Shown: piece after piece, positions 17,152 to 24,951 of the stretch | Numbering within the stretch: position 1 is the first letter of the stretch | How the letters are laid out: every line of letters starts with the position of its first letter | Assembly (NCBI GenBank): GCA_020200155.1 | Contig: JAIVJG010000173.1 | Location: 1 to 40,164, forward strand | Origin: Acidobacteriota bacterium | GTDB lineage: Bacteria; Acidobacteriota; Blastocatellia; Pyrinomonadales; Pyrinomonadaceae | Length of the DNA: 40,164 nucleotides | Direction: 5' to 3' | Position numbers and translations under genes: made by a program | Notes under the pieces: generated by a model | Told to the model about the DNA's origin: nothing | The model's input: only the letters and a program-made list of their open reading frames with translations | The model's database searches: none

Positions 17152-17219
17152 GAACTATGAACTATGAACTATGAGCGATGAATCAGGAGCCTGCTTTTCC
17201 AGTTCATCGTTCATAGTTC
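17152..17219. repeat. Heptad-repeat hairpin (GAACTAT type)
   Basis: Three exact copies of the 7-mer gaactat (17152-17172) are followed by gagcgat and gaa, then a 20-base loop and the arm ttcatcgttcatagttc (17203-17219), which pairs with 17166-17182 at 16 of 17 positions. The element covers the junction of two hydrogenase genes and supplies the last codons of the DUF6084 protein. A second hairpin of the same design stands at 19358-19423. Confidence 0.75.
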
Positions 17220-17853
17220 CGCGTTCATCCTTTAGCAAGCTCTCCAACACTTGCTCCCACGTGGGAAGCCCGCGCCGCATCTTGTACCGCGCCAGCCGGT
17301 CGAACACGTCCCGGCGCAGCGAGAGCCAAGCGCTGTTCGGATAGTAGTGATCCATCATCTCCTGCCACACTCGGACGGGCAGACGGAATTTAGCCTCTCT
17401 CTCCCATGAAATCTGCGAGACCTGCAAGGCTCCGTCCGCCGCCTCGTAGAAGACAGTCCCGCTGAAGAGCAGTAGAAGCGGGACTTCGCCATCTTCAAGC
17501 CCGGCAAAATACTTCGTGGCGGCAATGTTGAAGTCGAACGTGCATGGCACGGGTAGTTCGACGAGTGTGTTCCCCTGGAAGGGCGTCATGACAACGCTCG
17601 CGTGCGTCCACAACATCGTACGCAGGGTCTGCCCCCAACGCTCCGGCTCGCCGAAAAGATCAAGCAGCTGCTCCTGCTCTCGCTCGTTATAACGACGGCG
17701 CGTGGCCTCGATCTGAATCTGGCAGCGCAGCGCGACCGTGTGAATCGGCTCATTCGCGTCTGCGTTGGTGACGCGCAGTTTGAACGACACTAAGGGAGAG
17801 GCCGCGTAAGTTACGGCTTCGGCTCCTTCGACTTGAAAATTCAAGTCAGGCAC
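17155..17853 (-). CDS. DUF6084-family protein
   Basis: A 232-residue soluble protein that I match to DUF6084, a family found with group 1h hydrogenases. Visible features: MPDLNFQVEGAEAV at the start, a beta-rich first half (LRVTNADANEPIHTVALRC), RWGQTLRTMLWTHASVVMTPF, and an aromatic C-terminal part (MMDHYYPNSAWLSLRRDVFDRL). Function unknown. The last 25 or so codons come from a heptad-repeat hairpin, so the native C-terminus was probably altered when that repeat arrived. It overlaps the DUF5947 gene by 8 bases. Confidence 0.8.
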   Translation of the reverse strand: MPDLNFQVEGAEAVTYAASPLVSFKLRVTNADANEPIHTVALRCQIQIEATRRRYNEREQEQLLDLFGEPERWGQTLRTMLWTHASVVMTPFQGNTLVELPVPCTFDFNIAATKYFAGLEDGEVPLLLLFSGTVFYEAADGALQVSQISWEREAKFRLPVRVWQEMMDHYYPNSAWLSLRRDVFDRLARYKMRRGLPTWEQVLESLLKDERGTMNDELEKQAPDSSLIVHSS

Positions 17854-18550
17854 TTGCTGTTGTTCTCACCGAGGTAGATCGTTCTTTTAGTCGCGCGTAG
17901 AACTGCCCGATCTCGCGCCAGACCTCCGTGCCGCCGGAGAGGCCGCGCCAGTGCACGCGGATCAGGCCGACGAGTTTGTAGCACTCGTCAATCGGCACAA
18001 GGTAGTATTCGCTCTCGCCCCCCACACGCTTGACGAGCAGAGCCTCCACGTCCGGCTCCATCTCCCGCAAGACTGGATTGTCCTCGACAATCTCATTCCA
18101 CGAGTCAAGCGCGAGCAAAGATTCGGTCGGGCCAGCCGGACTCGGATAAAGCGCGACGACTCTCCTGTCCGGCGTGCTCTGGAAGAAAAAGGCCAGTTGG
18201 ATCGGGATCATCAAGCTGTCCCACTGCCCGTCCGTCAATTGAAAGTCCGGCAGTGCGCGGATGCGGCGCGGGACGCGCTTGTATTTCGTATCCGCCTGAC
18301 CGCTGAAGAGAATCGCACATGGCTCACAGGCGCAGACCAGTTGGCGATTGGCAGGCTCGACCAGATGTGTATGCTCGGCTGACAGGTCGGCGCTACACAT
18401 CTCGCAACGCTCCAAGACGGCAGCACGCGGACGCACAAACCGCCGGAGAGCGGCGAGTGGTGACTGTCCCTGACTTCCGTCACTCGAACTCTGACTCATA
18501 TGATTTCGGAACGCGGATTTGAAAAATGTGTTCCGCTTGTCAACCCGCAT
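17846..18550 (-). CDS. DUF5947-family protein with zinc-ribbon-like cysteines
   Basis: A protein of up to 234 residues matching DUF5947, another satellite of group 1h hydrogenases. Four cysteines form a likely metal site: CEMC (about 48-51) and CACEPC (about 75-80). Later parts include VPRRIRALPDFQLTDGQWDSL and LVGLIRVHWRGLSGG. The site resembles a zinc ribbon or rubredoxin-like fold, but the protein is not proven to bind metal. A GAGAG tract precedes the ATG at 18550; an ATG at 18499 is the alternative. It lies between the small acidic protein and DUF6084. Confidence 0.8.
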   Translation of the reverse strand: MRVDKRNTFFKSAFRNHMSQSSSDGSQGQSPLAALRRFVRPRAAVLERCEMCSADLSAEHTHLVEPANRQLVCACEPCAILFSGQADTKYKRVPRRIRALPDFQLTDGQWDSLMIPIQLAFFFQSTPDRRVVALYPSPAGPTESLLALDSWNEIVEDNPVLREMEPDVEALLVKRVGGESEYYLVPIDECYKLVGLIRVHWRGLSGGTEVWREIGQFYARLKERSTSVRTTASA

Positions 18551-18571
18551 TCATCTCTCACAGTAAACACC

Positions 18572-18799
18572 TTAGGCGGGAGGCATTTTCGGGCTGTTCG
18601 GGTCTATCGGGTCCATGTTCTCAGGATTGATGCTTGTGGAATCCCTCGCCGTCGAACCGCCTGCTGGGCGATCCGCGTGCGTGGTTTCGTCGTGATCGTG
18701 GCGACCGGCCTCCTTACCCTCCATCGAACTTTTTTCCTCGCCCTTACCCGTGCCCCAATCGTGCGAGGGCGATTTGCTTGTCTTGTCGTGTTCTGACAT
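18572..18799 (-). CDS. Small disordered polar protein of the hydrogenase cluster
   Basis: A 75-residue protein made almost only of charged and polar residues (Asp, Glu, Lys, His, Ser) with a Pro/Asn-rich C-terminus ending MDPIDPNSPKMPPA. No fold can be seen; it should be intrinsically disordered. Its ATG overlaps the stop of the NifU-like gene as TAATG, which argues that it is translated. I do not recognise a family. It could be a flexible linker or partner peptide, but nothing shows that. Confidence 0.65.
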   Translation of the reverse strand: MSEHDKTSKSPSHDWGTGKGEEKSSMEGKEAGRHDHDETTHADRPAGGSTARDSTSINPENMDPIDPNSPKMPPA

Positions 18800-19347
18800 T
18801 ACGCTGTTCTCCCTTCACTCTTACTTTTGAGTCTGCCTAATTGCACCAGACCGGCGGGAGCCGACTGCTCGGCCAGCCCTTCGACTTCAAGCGCGACTAG
18901 ATCAGGCGCAGCGTCATAGATCGCGGCCTCAATCGTTTGCTTTTGCGTAGTAGCCGTCGAAGCACAGCTACCGCCTTTACTTTGCAGCCGCACGCGGACG
19001 ACGCCCTCTTCAATCGAGAGCAACTCCACGTCGCCGCCGTGTGATGCGAGCGACGGGCGCACTTTGTCTATTGCCTGCCGTACGCGTGTCTCAAGTTCTA
19101 AAGGGTGCAACCCGTAGAGCAGCAGCATCCCGCCGATCAACTCATCGCGCGCAAAGTCTTCAATGATGGAATGGCCCACAACTCCCCTCTCGGCGGCGAT
19201 CTCCAACATGCGCTCCAGCCCTGCGCCGTGGAATTCCATCAGTGACTGCAGAAGCTCCACGGCATCAGAGCGCGCTGCGGGGTCAGTAATCGCCTCGACC
19301 TTACGGGTCAGCTCGTCAATCCGCTGAATCAGTTCTTGAGATTCCAT
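18799..19347 (-). CDS. NifU C-terminal-domain protein with incomplete CxxC
   Basis: A 182-residue protein. The first 80 residues are helical, then comes a NifU-type scaffold domain: ETRVRQAIDKVRPSLASHGGDVELLSIEEGVVRVRL. NifU domains normally build Fe-S clusters on a CxxC motif followed by SS..TLK; here the site reads GGSCASTATTQKQTIEAAI, with a single Cys and Thr where the second Cys should be. It is the first gene after the hydrogenase subunits, so a role in Fe-S supply to the small subunit is likely, but the missing Cys means it may need to work as a dimer or may have lost scaffold activity. Confidence 0.85.
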   Translation of the reverse strand: MESQELIQRIDELTRKVEAITDPAARSDAVELLQSLMEFHGAGLERMLEIAAERGVVGHSIIEDFARDELIGGMLLLYGLHPLELETRVRQAIDKVRPSLASHGGDVELLSIEEGVVRVRLQSKGGSCASTATTQKQTIEAAIYDAAPDLVALEVEGLAEQSAPAGLVQLGRLKSKSEGRTA

Positions 19348-19357
19348 AAAGACAGTG

Positions 19358-19423
19358 AATCGTGAATCGTCAATCGTGAACAGAAGAAAAGCAATTTCTA
19401 TTTACGATTGACGATTCACGATT
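19358..19423. repeat. Perfect 20-bp inverted repeat built of heptads (GTGAATC type)
   Basis: The left arm 19358-19377 (aatcgtgaatcgtcaatcgt) is the exact reverse complement of the right arm 19404-19423; the loop is 26 bases. Each arm is itself made of 7-base units (gtgaatc, gtgaatc, gtcaatc). It fills the gap between the large-subunit gene and nifU. In the transcript it would form a very stable hairpin that could shield the upstream hydrogenase message or reduce expression of downstream genes. No T-run follows, so it is not a standard terminator. Confidence 0.85.
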
Positions 19424-19437
19424 TACCTTCTTCCTTT

Positions 19438-20964
19438 CTATTTCATTGCGCCGAACATCGGCGAGTGGCGAGTCTCAAGGACTTTGCCGTTGCCGAGGTA
19501 CATGTGAACGCCGCAGGGCAGGCACGGATCGAAGCTTCTGACAGTGCGCATGATGTCGATGCCCTTGAAGTTTTCGGGGCCGTTCTCTTCGAAGATGGGC
19601 GTGTTCTGCACCGCATCCTCGTACGCGTTCGACCACTTCGGAATCTTCCACTCGAACTCAACTTCGGGCTTCAAGGCCGTCTGCGGCAGGTAAATCTTGA
19701 CGCTCTGACCGGTGGCCTTGATGTAGCCGATGTCCACCTTGCCCGCGAGCGCGGTCGCCCAGAGGCGCGCGATGGGGCCGCCGCCCGTATCGAGCGCGAG
19801 GTATTTGCTACCATTGCCCTGTTCGCCCTCGTGATACCAGCGCGGGCACATAACCCATGAGTACTTGTCGTCGAAGTCGCGCTTCTGCGGTCTGGGTGTT
19901 GTGGTCTGATTCCACGGGTGGCGTTGGTCAACCGGATTGCCGAGCGGGTCTTGTTTGACGAACGTTTCGGCGTCCTGCCAATCGTCGTAGTAAGAATGGC
20001 CGAGCAGGATGCGTATGCCGAGGTTGATGTCAACGAGGTTGGTTGTGACGAGTTTGCCGTCCACGACGACGCCCGGCGTGACGTACATCGCGTTGCCCCA
20101 TGCGTCCATGTTCTCGTACTTGTAGTCGCAGACCGCAGGGTCTTGGAACGAACCCCAGCAGCCGAGCAGGATGCGACGCCTGCCCACCTCTTCGTAACCG
20201 GGCAGAGCCTCGTAGAAGAAGTCGAAGAGATCGTCATGCAGCGGCACGACCTTCTTCATAAACTCGACGTAGCGCATCAGGCGGACGATGTAGTCCGTGA
20301 AGAGTTGCACGGTCGGCACTGTGCCGACGCCGCCCGGATAGAGCGTCGAAGGATGGACGTGGCGACCTTCCATCAAGCAGAACATCTCGCGCGTGTAGCG
20401 TGAGACGTGTAAAGTTTCACGGTAGAACTCGCCGGTGAAAGGATTCAAGGCCGTCATTATGTCGGCGATAGTCTTGTAGCCGTGATCCGCCGCGTGCGGG
20501 GCTTCCGTGTGTTTCGCCTTCTCCCAGACGCCCGGATTCGTCTCCTTGACCATCTGCTCGCAGAAGTCCACGCCGACCAGATTGTCCTGAAAGATGTTGT
20601 GGTCGAACATGTACTCTGCCGCTTCGCCGAGATTGACGATCCACTCGGCGATGGCGGGCGGCCTGACATCGAAGGCCATGTTCTGCGCGTAGGTGGCGCA
20701 GGTCGCGTGGTTGTCGCCGCAGATGCCGCAGATGCGGCTCGTGATGAAGTGCGCGTCGCGCGGGTCTTTGCCCTTCATGAAGATCGAGTAGCCGCGAAAG
20801 ATCGAGGAGGTCGAGTAGCACTCGGCCACCTCGCGGTTGGCGAAATCAATTTTGGTGTAGATGCCTAAGGAGCCGACGATGCGCGTGATCGGGTCCCAAT
20901 TCATGTCCACCAGCGTGCGCGGCTTGGCCGGAGCCTTCGTACCAACTGTCGTTGTCGTACTCAT
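19438..20964 (-). CDS. hhyL: [NiFe] hydrogenase large subunit, group 1h type
   Basis: The catalytic subunit holding the NiFe(CN)2CO centre. In the 508-residue protein the first nickel-binding motif is RICGICGDNHATC (77-89) and the second DPCLPCGVH (479-487), followed by a 21-residue tail to be removed by the endopeptidase. The wording of both motifs and the MNWDPITRIVGSLGIYTKIDF start match group 1h hydrogenases, which oxidise atmospheric H2 in the presence of O2 in Actinobacteria and Acidobacteria. I chose the ATG at 20964 for its GGAGC site; the open frame runs 24 codons further into hhyS. Gap to hhyS is 17 bases. Confidence 0.95.
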   Translation of the reverse strand: MSTTTTVGTKAPAKPRTLVDMNWDPITRIVGSLGIYTKIDFANREVAECYSTSSIFRGYSIFMKGKDPRDAHFITSRICGICGDNHATCATYAQNMAFDVRPPAIAEWIVNLGEAAEYMFDHNIFQDNLVGVDFCEQMVKETNPGVWEKAKHTEAPHAADHGYKTIADIMTALNPFTGEFYRETLHVSRYTREMFCLMEGRHVHPSTLYPGGVGTVPTVQLFTDYIVRLMRYVEFMKKVVPLHDDLFDFFYEALPGYEEVGRRRILLGCWGSFQDPAVCDYKYENMDAWGNAMYVTPGVVVDGKLVTTNLVDINLGIRILLGHSYYDDWQDAETFVKQDPLGNPVDQRHPWNQTTTPRPQKRDFDDKYSWVMCPRWYHEGEQGNGSKYLALDTGGGPIARLWATALAGKVDIGYIKATGQSVKIYLPQTALKPEVEFEWKIPKWSNAYEDAVQNTPIFEENGPENFKGIDIMRTVRSFDPCLPCGVHMYLGNGKVLETRHSPMFGAMK

Positions 20965-20981
20965 CGTTTGTTGCTCCTTGG

Positions 20982-22046
20982 TTAATATGACTTTGGCTGG
21001 TAGCCGGTGGTCAGTTCCGTACCCTTGTGCCGCCACTTCGGTTCTTTGTTGACCGTGGAGTTGGTGATGGCGCGCAGCTTACGGATCATGCGCCCGTAGA
21101 CGCCGATGGTGCCCGCGGAGATTTTTGCGCCCGGCGGCTCGTCCATAAACGGCATGAACTTGTCGGGGAAGCCCGGCATCGTGCAGCCGATGCAGATGCC
21201 GCCGACGTTTGGACAACCCCCGATGCCGGCCATCCAACCGCGCTTGGGCACGTTGCAATTCACCACCGGCCCCCAGCATCCGAGCTTGACGATGCACTTG
21301 GGTGAACCGTACTCGGTGGCGAAATCCGCCTGCTCGTAGTAGCCCGCGCGGTCGCAGCCTTCGTGGACGGTCTTGCCGAAGAGCCACGTCGGGCGAAGCT
21401 GATCGTCGAGCGGAATCATTGGAGCCAAGCCCGCCAACTGATACAGCAGGTAGAGCAGCGTCTCCATGAAGTTGTCTGGCTGAACCGGGCAACCGGGCAC
21501 ATTGACGATGGGCAGGCCAGCGGCGGATTTCCAACCCCAGCCGAGATAGTCGGCGAGTCCCATGCAGCCCGTTGGATTGCCCGCCATCGCGTGGATGCCG
21601 CCGTAGGTCGCGCAAGTGCCGATGGCGACAACGGCCACCGCCTTCGGAGCCAGCCGGTCAATCCATTCGGTCGTTGGGATCGGCTGGTTGGTCATCGGGT
21701 CGTTGCCGAGCGCCGCCCAGTAGCCTTCCGCTTTGATCTTCTCGTTCGGGATCGAACCTTCGACGACCAGGACGAACGGATCAATCAAGCCCTGCTCGGC
21801 CTGATACCAATACTTCATAAAGTCGTCGCCGACTTCATAAGCTAAAACGGGGTTGTGCAAATGCACTTTCGGGAGACCCGGGATGGCCCCCATCACCACG
21901 TCCTCGACGCTCGGCTGAGTCGCCGCCGTGATAGAAACCGTGTCGCCGTCACAACTCAGTCCAGCCGTGATCCAAAGAATGTGCACTTCCTTGACCGCGG
22001 ATGGCCGTTGAGTGACCCGACCGTATGGAGCAATTTCTGCTGCCAT
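20982..22046 (-). CDS. hhyS: [NiFe] hydrogenase small subunit, group 1h type
   Basis: The electron-transfer subunit with three Fe-S clusters. The 354-residue protein starts EVHILWITAGLSCDGDTVSI: the proximal-cluster Cys32 is followed by Asp35, the residue that replaces a cysteine as ligand in group 1h enzymes (3Cys-1Asp). Further motifs are GTCATYGG, NVPGCPVQPDN, HEGCDRAGYYE, KLGCWGPVVNC and GGICIGCTMPGFPDK. There is no twin-arginine signal and no C-terminal helix, so the enzyme is predicted to stay in the cytoplasm, attached to the membrane only through partners. It is the first gene of the cluster, with GGAGACAGCG before the ATG. Confidence 0.95.
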   Translation of the reverse strand: MAAEIAPYGRVTQRPSAVKEVHILWITAGLSCDGDTVSITAATQPSVEDVVMGAIPGLPKVHLHNPVLAYEVGDDFMKYWYQAEQGLIDPFVLVVEGSIPNEKIKAEGYWAALGNDPMTNQPIPTTEWIDRLAPKAVAVVAIGTCATYGGIHAMAGNPTGCMGLADYLGWGWKSAAGLPIVNVPGCPVQPDNFMETLLYLLYQLAGLAPMIPLDDQLRPTWLFGKTVHEGCDRAGYYEQADFATEYGSPKCIVKLGCWGPVVNCNVPKRGWMAGIGGCPNVGGICIGCTMPGFPDKFMPFMDEPPGAKISAGTIGVYGRMIRKLRAITNSTVNKEPKWRHKGTELTTGYQPKSY

Positions 22047-22220
22047 CGCTGTCTCCTTTCAATTTGTTTTTGCTAACCGGTTTGTTGGTGATTGTGGGTC
22101 GTTTTGCTTCGGCGCGACCATCAACATCTGTTCGCTGAGGGCCAGACACTCTCAACCGAGAGCTTCCCCATTTATTCTCACAACCACTCTTGGCTCGCGC
22201 TTATCTGAGAGGACGAATAT

Positions 22221-22279
22221 GCCGGGGGAAGAACACTTTTTCCGCAACGGGGGAGTTACGGCACAAACGGGGGAATTAC
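22221..22279 (-). promoter_or_regulatory. Repeated CGGGGGA motifs upstream of the hydrogenase operon
   Basis: Two 14-base units, aacgggggagttac (22246-22259) and aacgggggaattac (22266-22279), differ at one base and are spaced exactly 20 bases apart, about two helical turns. A weaker third copy, gccgggggaaga, starts at 22221. They stand 175-235 bases before hhyS. The arrangement suggests tandem binding sites of a regulator on one face of DNA. No regulator gene is in the window, so its identity is unknown. Confidence 0.5.
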
Positions 22280-22886
22280 AGAATAGCCAACAAGGATGTA
22301 AATATTTTCGATGAAGAGTTCAACGCAGTATGTCTGCGGAGGGCGTCGGGTCGCTCCGTAACTGGATGAATTCTTCGCTCCAGAATGTCAATCCAACTTC
22401 GCTACCACAAATCTTTGTTCGATATGAGCGATAGTCTAACGCCATGCTTTATTTTCTGTCAATTTAATTCGATGCATCGAACTAATTGAGACCGTCAGCT
22501 CGACGCTAATGTTGCAAAGATTAATTCGAGGCGCGAAAGTTCTTCGAGTGCCTCTCGCTCAGGCGGTGATCCCGAACAGCGAAGCGACAAACTTCGCCTG
22601 TCCTCGCGCATCACTTCCGGCTAACCTTTTAACTTGACCTTTCCTTATCATGTTCACATCTGTGAAGCGGCACCTCCATGTCAAGTAACATTTACAGCGT
22701 CGAGCGAGTTTCCGTCACCCTTCTGTTCGCGCTCATCTTGGACGAGCCACGCTCGCCGGCGCATTCTGGTCTTCGATTAGATGGTGGCACCATTTGCTTC
22801 TCGGTTCTCTATAGCGACCCTGTGAACATTCGTGCTCACCACCAAACTCTTGAAACTTGCTCATTACCGCCGCTTCGCTGCGCCAC
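22280..22886. other. Non-coding stretch between hydrogenase and IS110 transposase
   Basis: No supportable protein. Contents: AT-rich DNA at 22420-22520, a hairpin gcgaag-N7-cttcgc near 22578-22596, and a perfect dyad TTCACA-N2-TGTGAA at 22653-22666 that could be a regulator site. The part next to the IS110 transposase (about 22690-22886) lies downstream of that gene, where IS1111-type elements keep their long non-coding end, the place of the guide (bridge) RNA. I cannot fix the element's boundary from the sequence alone. Confidence 0.4.
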
Positions 22887-23927
22887 TCACGCCGTCGCGC
22901 CAGCGCCCCCTTCTAGTGTGCGATGCCTATCACCGAATGAAGTCCCGTCACGCCACATTGCGTAAAGAATGCCTGCTAGTTTCCGCGCCAGTGCAACCGC
23001 AGCCACACACTTGCCCCGACGTAGTGCGATGCTCCTAGCCCATTGCTGTATTGCGTGGACGCTCTCCTGTTTAGAACGCAACAATGACCAGGCAGCTTCG
23101 ACCAGGAGCGAGCGCAAGCGCACGTTGCCGGCCTTCGTGATTCGCCCGCGATGCTGCATCTCGCCCGAACTCTTTTCGCTCGGCACCAATCCCAGATAGC
23201 CGCGGACCTGTTTAGCCGTATCGAAGCGAGTGACTTCATCAAGCGTAGCGACGAAGGTGATGGCCGTCACTGGCCCGACACCCGGCGCGGTGCAAAGTCG
23301 CTCGACGACCGGATCACTCTTGGCTAGTTGCTGGAGTTGCCGGTCAGCCAACTCGATCTGCTTGTTGAGCTCCGTCAGCAGTGTGACCAAGGGACTAAGA
23401 ACCATTGCCAAGTGTTGTGGAAGCGTCAGCGCCGACAATCGCTCCGAGAACTTCTTCGCCTCGCTCGCTGGGACACGTAAGCCTTCCGCCCTGACCAGCG
23501 TCTTGATCGATGTAATATACTTGGCGCGGGTTCGCACCAACATCTCGCGGACGGTGAGCATCTTCTTGATCTGACGCTGCGGCTCCGAGGTGCGATGAGC
23601 GTGACGGTAGCTGCCCAGGCGGCAAGCCTCGCAAAGAGTGCGCGCATCGCGCTTGTCCGTCTTGACGCGGCGGCTCCGCGTGGCATACATCGGGGCGAAG
23701 TTAGGGTCGGCAACCACTATCTCGTGCCCCATCTGTTCCAAGCCTCGTGCGACCCATTCGCTTTCAGTCGTGGCTTCGATCAAGATGCGGGCTGGAGCGC
23801 GATTGCCGAGCCACTTGAAGAAGTCGTCACGTGAAGTCTTAATGCGGCGCTCGATCAACTCACCATCCTCAGTGAGAATACAGAGCTGGCTTGAAGTTTT
23901 GCCCAAATCTATTCCGATGTGTTCCAT
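22887..23927 (-). CDS. IS110-family transposase
   Basis: A 346-residue DEDD recombinase. The N-terminal RuvC-like domain starts MEHIGIDLGKTSSQLCILTE (first Asp at GIDLGK) with IEATTESEWVARGLEQMGHE and DKRDARTL further on; the C-terminal Transposase_20 domain has LCTAPGVGPVTAITFVA, GYLGLVPSEKSSGEMQHRG and RITKAGNVRLRSLLVEAAW. Both domains are complete with no lesion visible, so it may be active. The size fits the IS1111 branch. It stands where an IS6-type transposase gene ends abruptly, suggesting that it inserted there. Confidence 0.93.
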   Translation of the reverse strand: MEHIGIDLGKTSSQLCILTEDGELIERRIKTSRDDFFKWLGNRAPARILIEATTESEWVARGLEQMGHEIVVADPNFAPMYATRSRRVKTDKRDARTLCEACRLGSYRHAHRTSEPQRQIKKMLTVREMLVRTRAKYITSIKTLVRAEGLRVPASEAKKFSERLSALTLPQHLAMVLSPLVTLLTELNKQIELADRQLQQLAKSDPVVERLCTAPGVGPVTAITFVATLDEVTRFDTAKQVRGYLGLVPSEKSSGEMQHRGRITKAGNVRLRSLLVEAAWSLLRSKQESVHAIQQWARSIALRRGKCVAAVALARKLAGILYAMWRDGTSFGDRHRTLEGGAGATA

Positions 23928-23984
23928 GGCTGGTTCTCACCTTTCTTGAGGCGAATAGCCTCGTAGTTTTTGTGGAGGTGATTA

Positions 23985-24640
23985 TGCTATCACGACAAGT
24001 GGTAGCCAGCCGCTTCATACCATTTGCTTCAATGCCTTCGAGAGTGTGCTCCGCCGTGTGAAAGCTCTTGAAGCATTGCGAGGCTCGCACCTTCTTTTTA
24101 ATGAAACGATGGTCTTGCTCGATCACATTGTTCAGGTATTTCACGCGCCGGAGTTGGCAGTCCCTTGGCACAATCTTCTCTGCCTGTGAAGTGGAGAATG
24201 CCTCAGGGTAAGCTGCGTTCTTATCGACACTGATCGAGAACGGGAGCCTCCGATGCTCGGTCCTCATCATCTTCTGAAAGAACCGTTTTGCTGCGGAAAC
24301 GTCTCGTTTCGCGCTAAGCATGAACTCAATCGTATTTCCTTCTTTATCCACGGCGCGATACAGATATTTACATGACTTTCCGACGCAAGATGTAAGTCTC
24401 GTCTACACGATACGACGTGCCGCTCATCTTCAAATGCTGACGCACACGTTTATTGACCTCGGGAGCATAACGTTGTACCCAACGGAAAACAGTTGAGTGA
24501 TCTACTTCGAGCCCGCGCTCTCGCATCATCTCTTCAATGTCTCGATAAGATAGCTGATAGCGACAGTACCAACGAACGCACAAAAGGATGATTGTCGGCT
24601 CGAAGTGGCGCCACTTGAACAGGGACTTTGGTTGTTTCAC
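23985..24640 (-). pseudogene. IS6-family transposase, frameshifted
   Basis: Two frames together give an IS6/IS26-type transposase. The first (24640 to about 24390) starts MKQPKSLFKWRHFEPTIILL and carries the HTH-like YCRYQLSYRDIEEMMRERGL and the first catalytic Asp (YRVDETYI). A one-base shift near 24385-24395 moves to the second frame, KYLYRAVDKEGNTIEFMLSA, with the second Asp (SISVDKNAAYP) and the catalytic Glu (NNVIEQDHRFIKKKV). The C-terminus is lost at about 23985 next to the IS110 unit. Inactive. Confidence 0.85.
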
Positions 24641-24682
24641 GATTATGATTCCCGCTGAGTGATGGATGAGCTGAAGGCTGGA

Positions 24683-24871
24683 TTATATCTTGGAAAGCAT
24701 TTGCTGCAACACTACCGAAATTAATGCCATTTTATTCGTAAATTGATCTTCCCGACCGAGAACGATTGCGAAGGGCGGGATTATTAAATTAGCAGTCAAT
24801 ATGAACATTACAGCGAGTGTAAGATGTTCGATCTTTTTTAGCCTGATATTTTTTGAACCAAAAAAAAGCAT
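24683..24871 (-). CDS. Small membrane protein, function unknown
   Basis: A 62-residue protein starting MLFFGSKNIRLKKIEHLTLA with one or two hydrophobic stretches (VMFILTANLIIPPFAIVLG, then MALISVVLQQMLSKI). The ATG at 24871 has a perfect GGAGG site 6 bases upstream, the main reason to believe it. The DNA is clearly more AT-rich than its surroundings, a sign of foreign origin. I recognise no family. Confidence 0.5.
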   Translation of the reverse strand: MLFFGSKNIRLKKIEHLTLAVMFILTANLIIPPFAIVLGREDQFTNKMALISVVLQQMLSKI

Positions 24872-24951
24872 TTCAGACCTCCAGAAAATAGCTGAAGCCA
24901 ACTGCAAGGTGCAGTTGCAGAGTTGCACGTACAAGTTGAGTCCGACAAATA

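Noticed and set aside
22678-22965. 95-codon plus-strand frame near the IS110 element
   Set aside because: No family, overlaps the end of the transposase gene, and composition is like chance translation.
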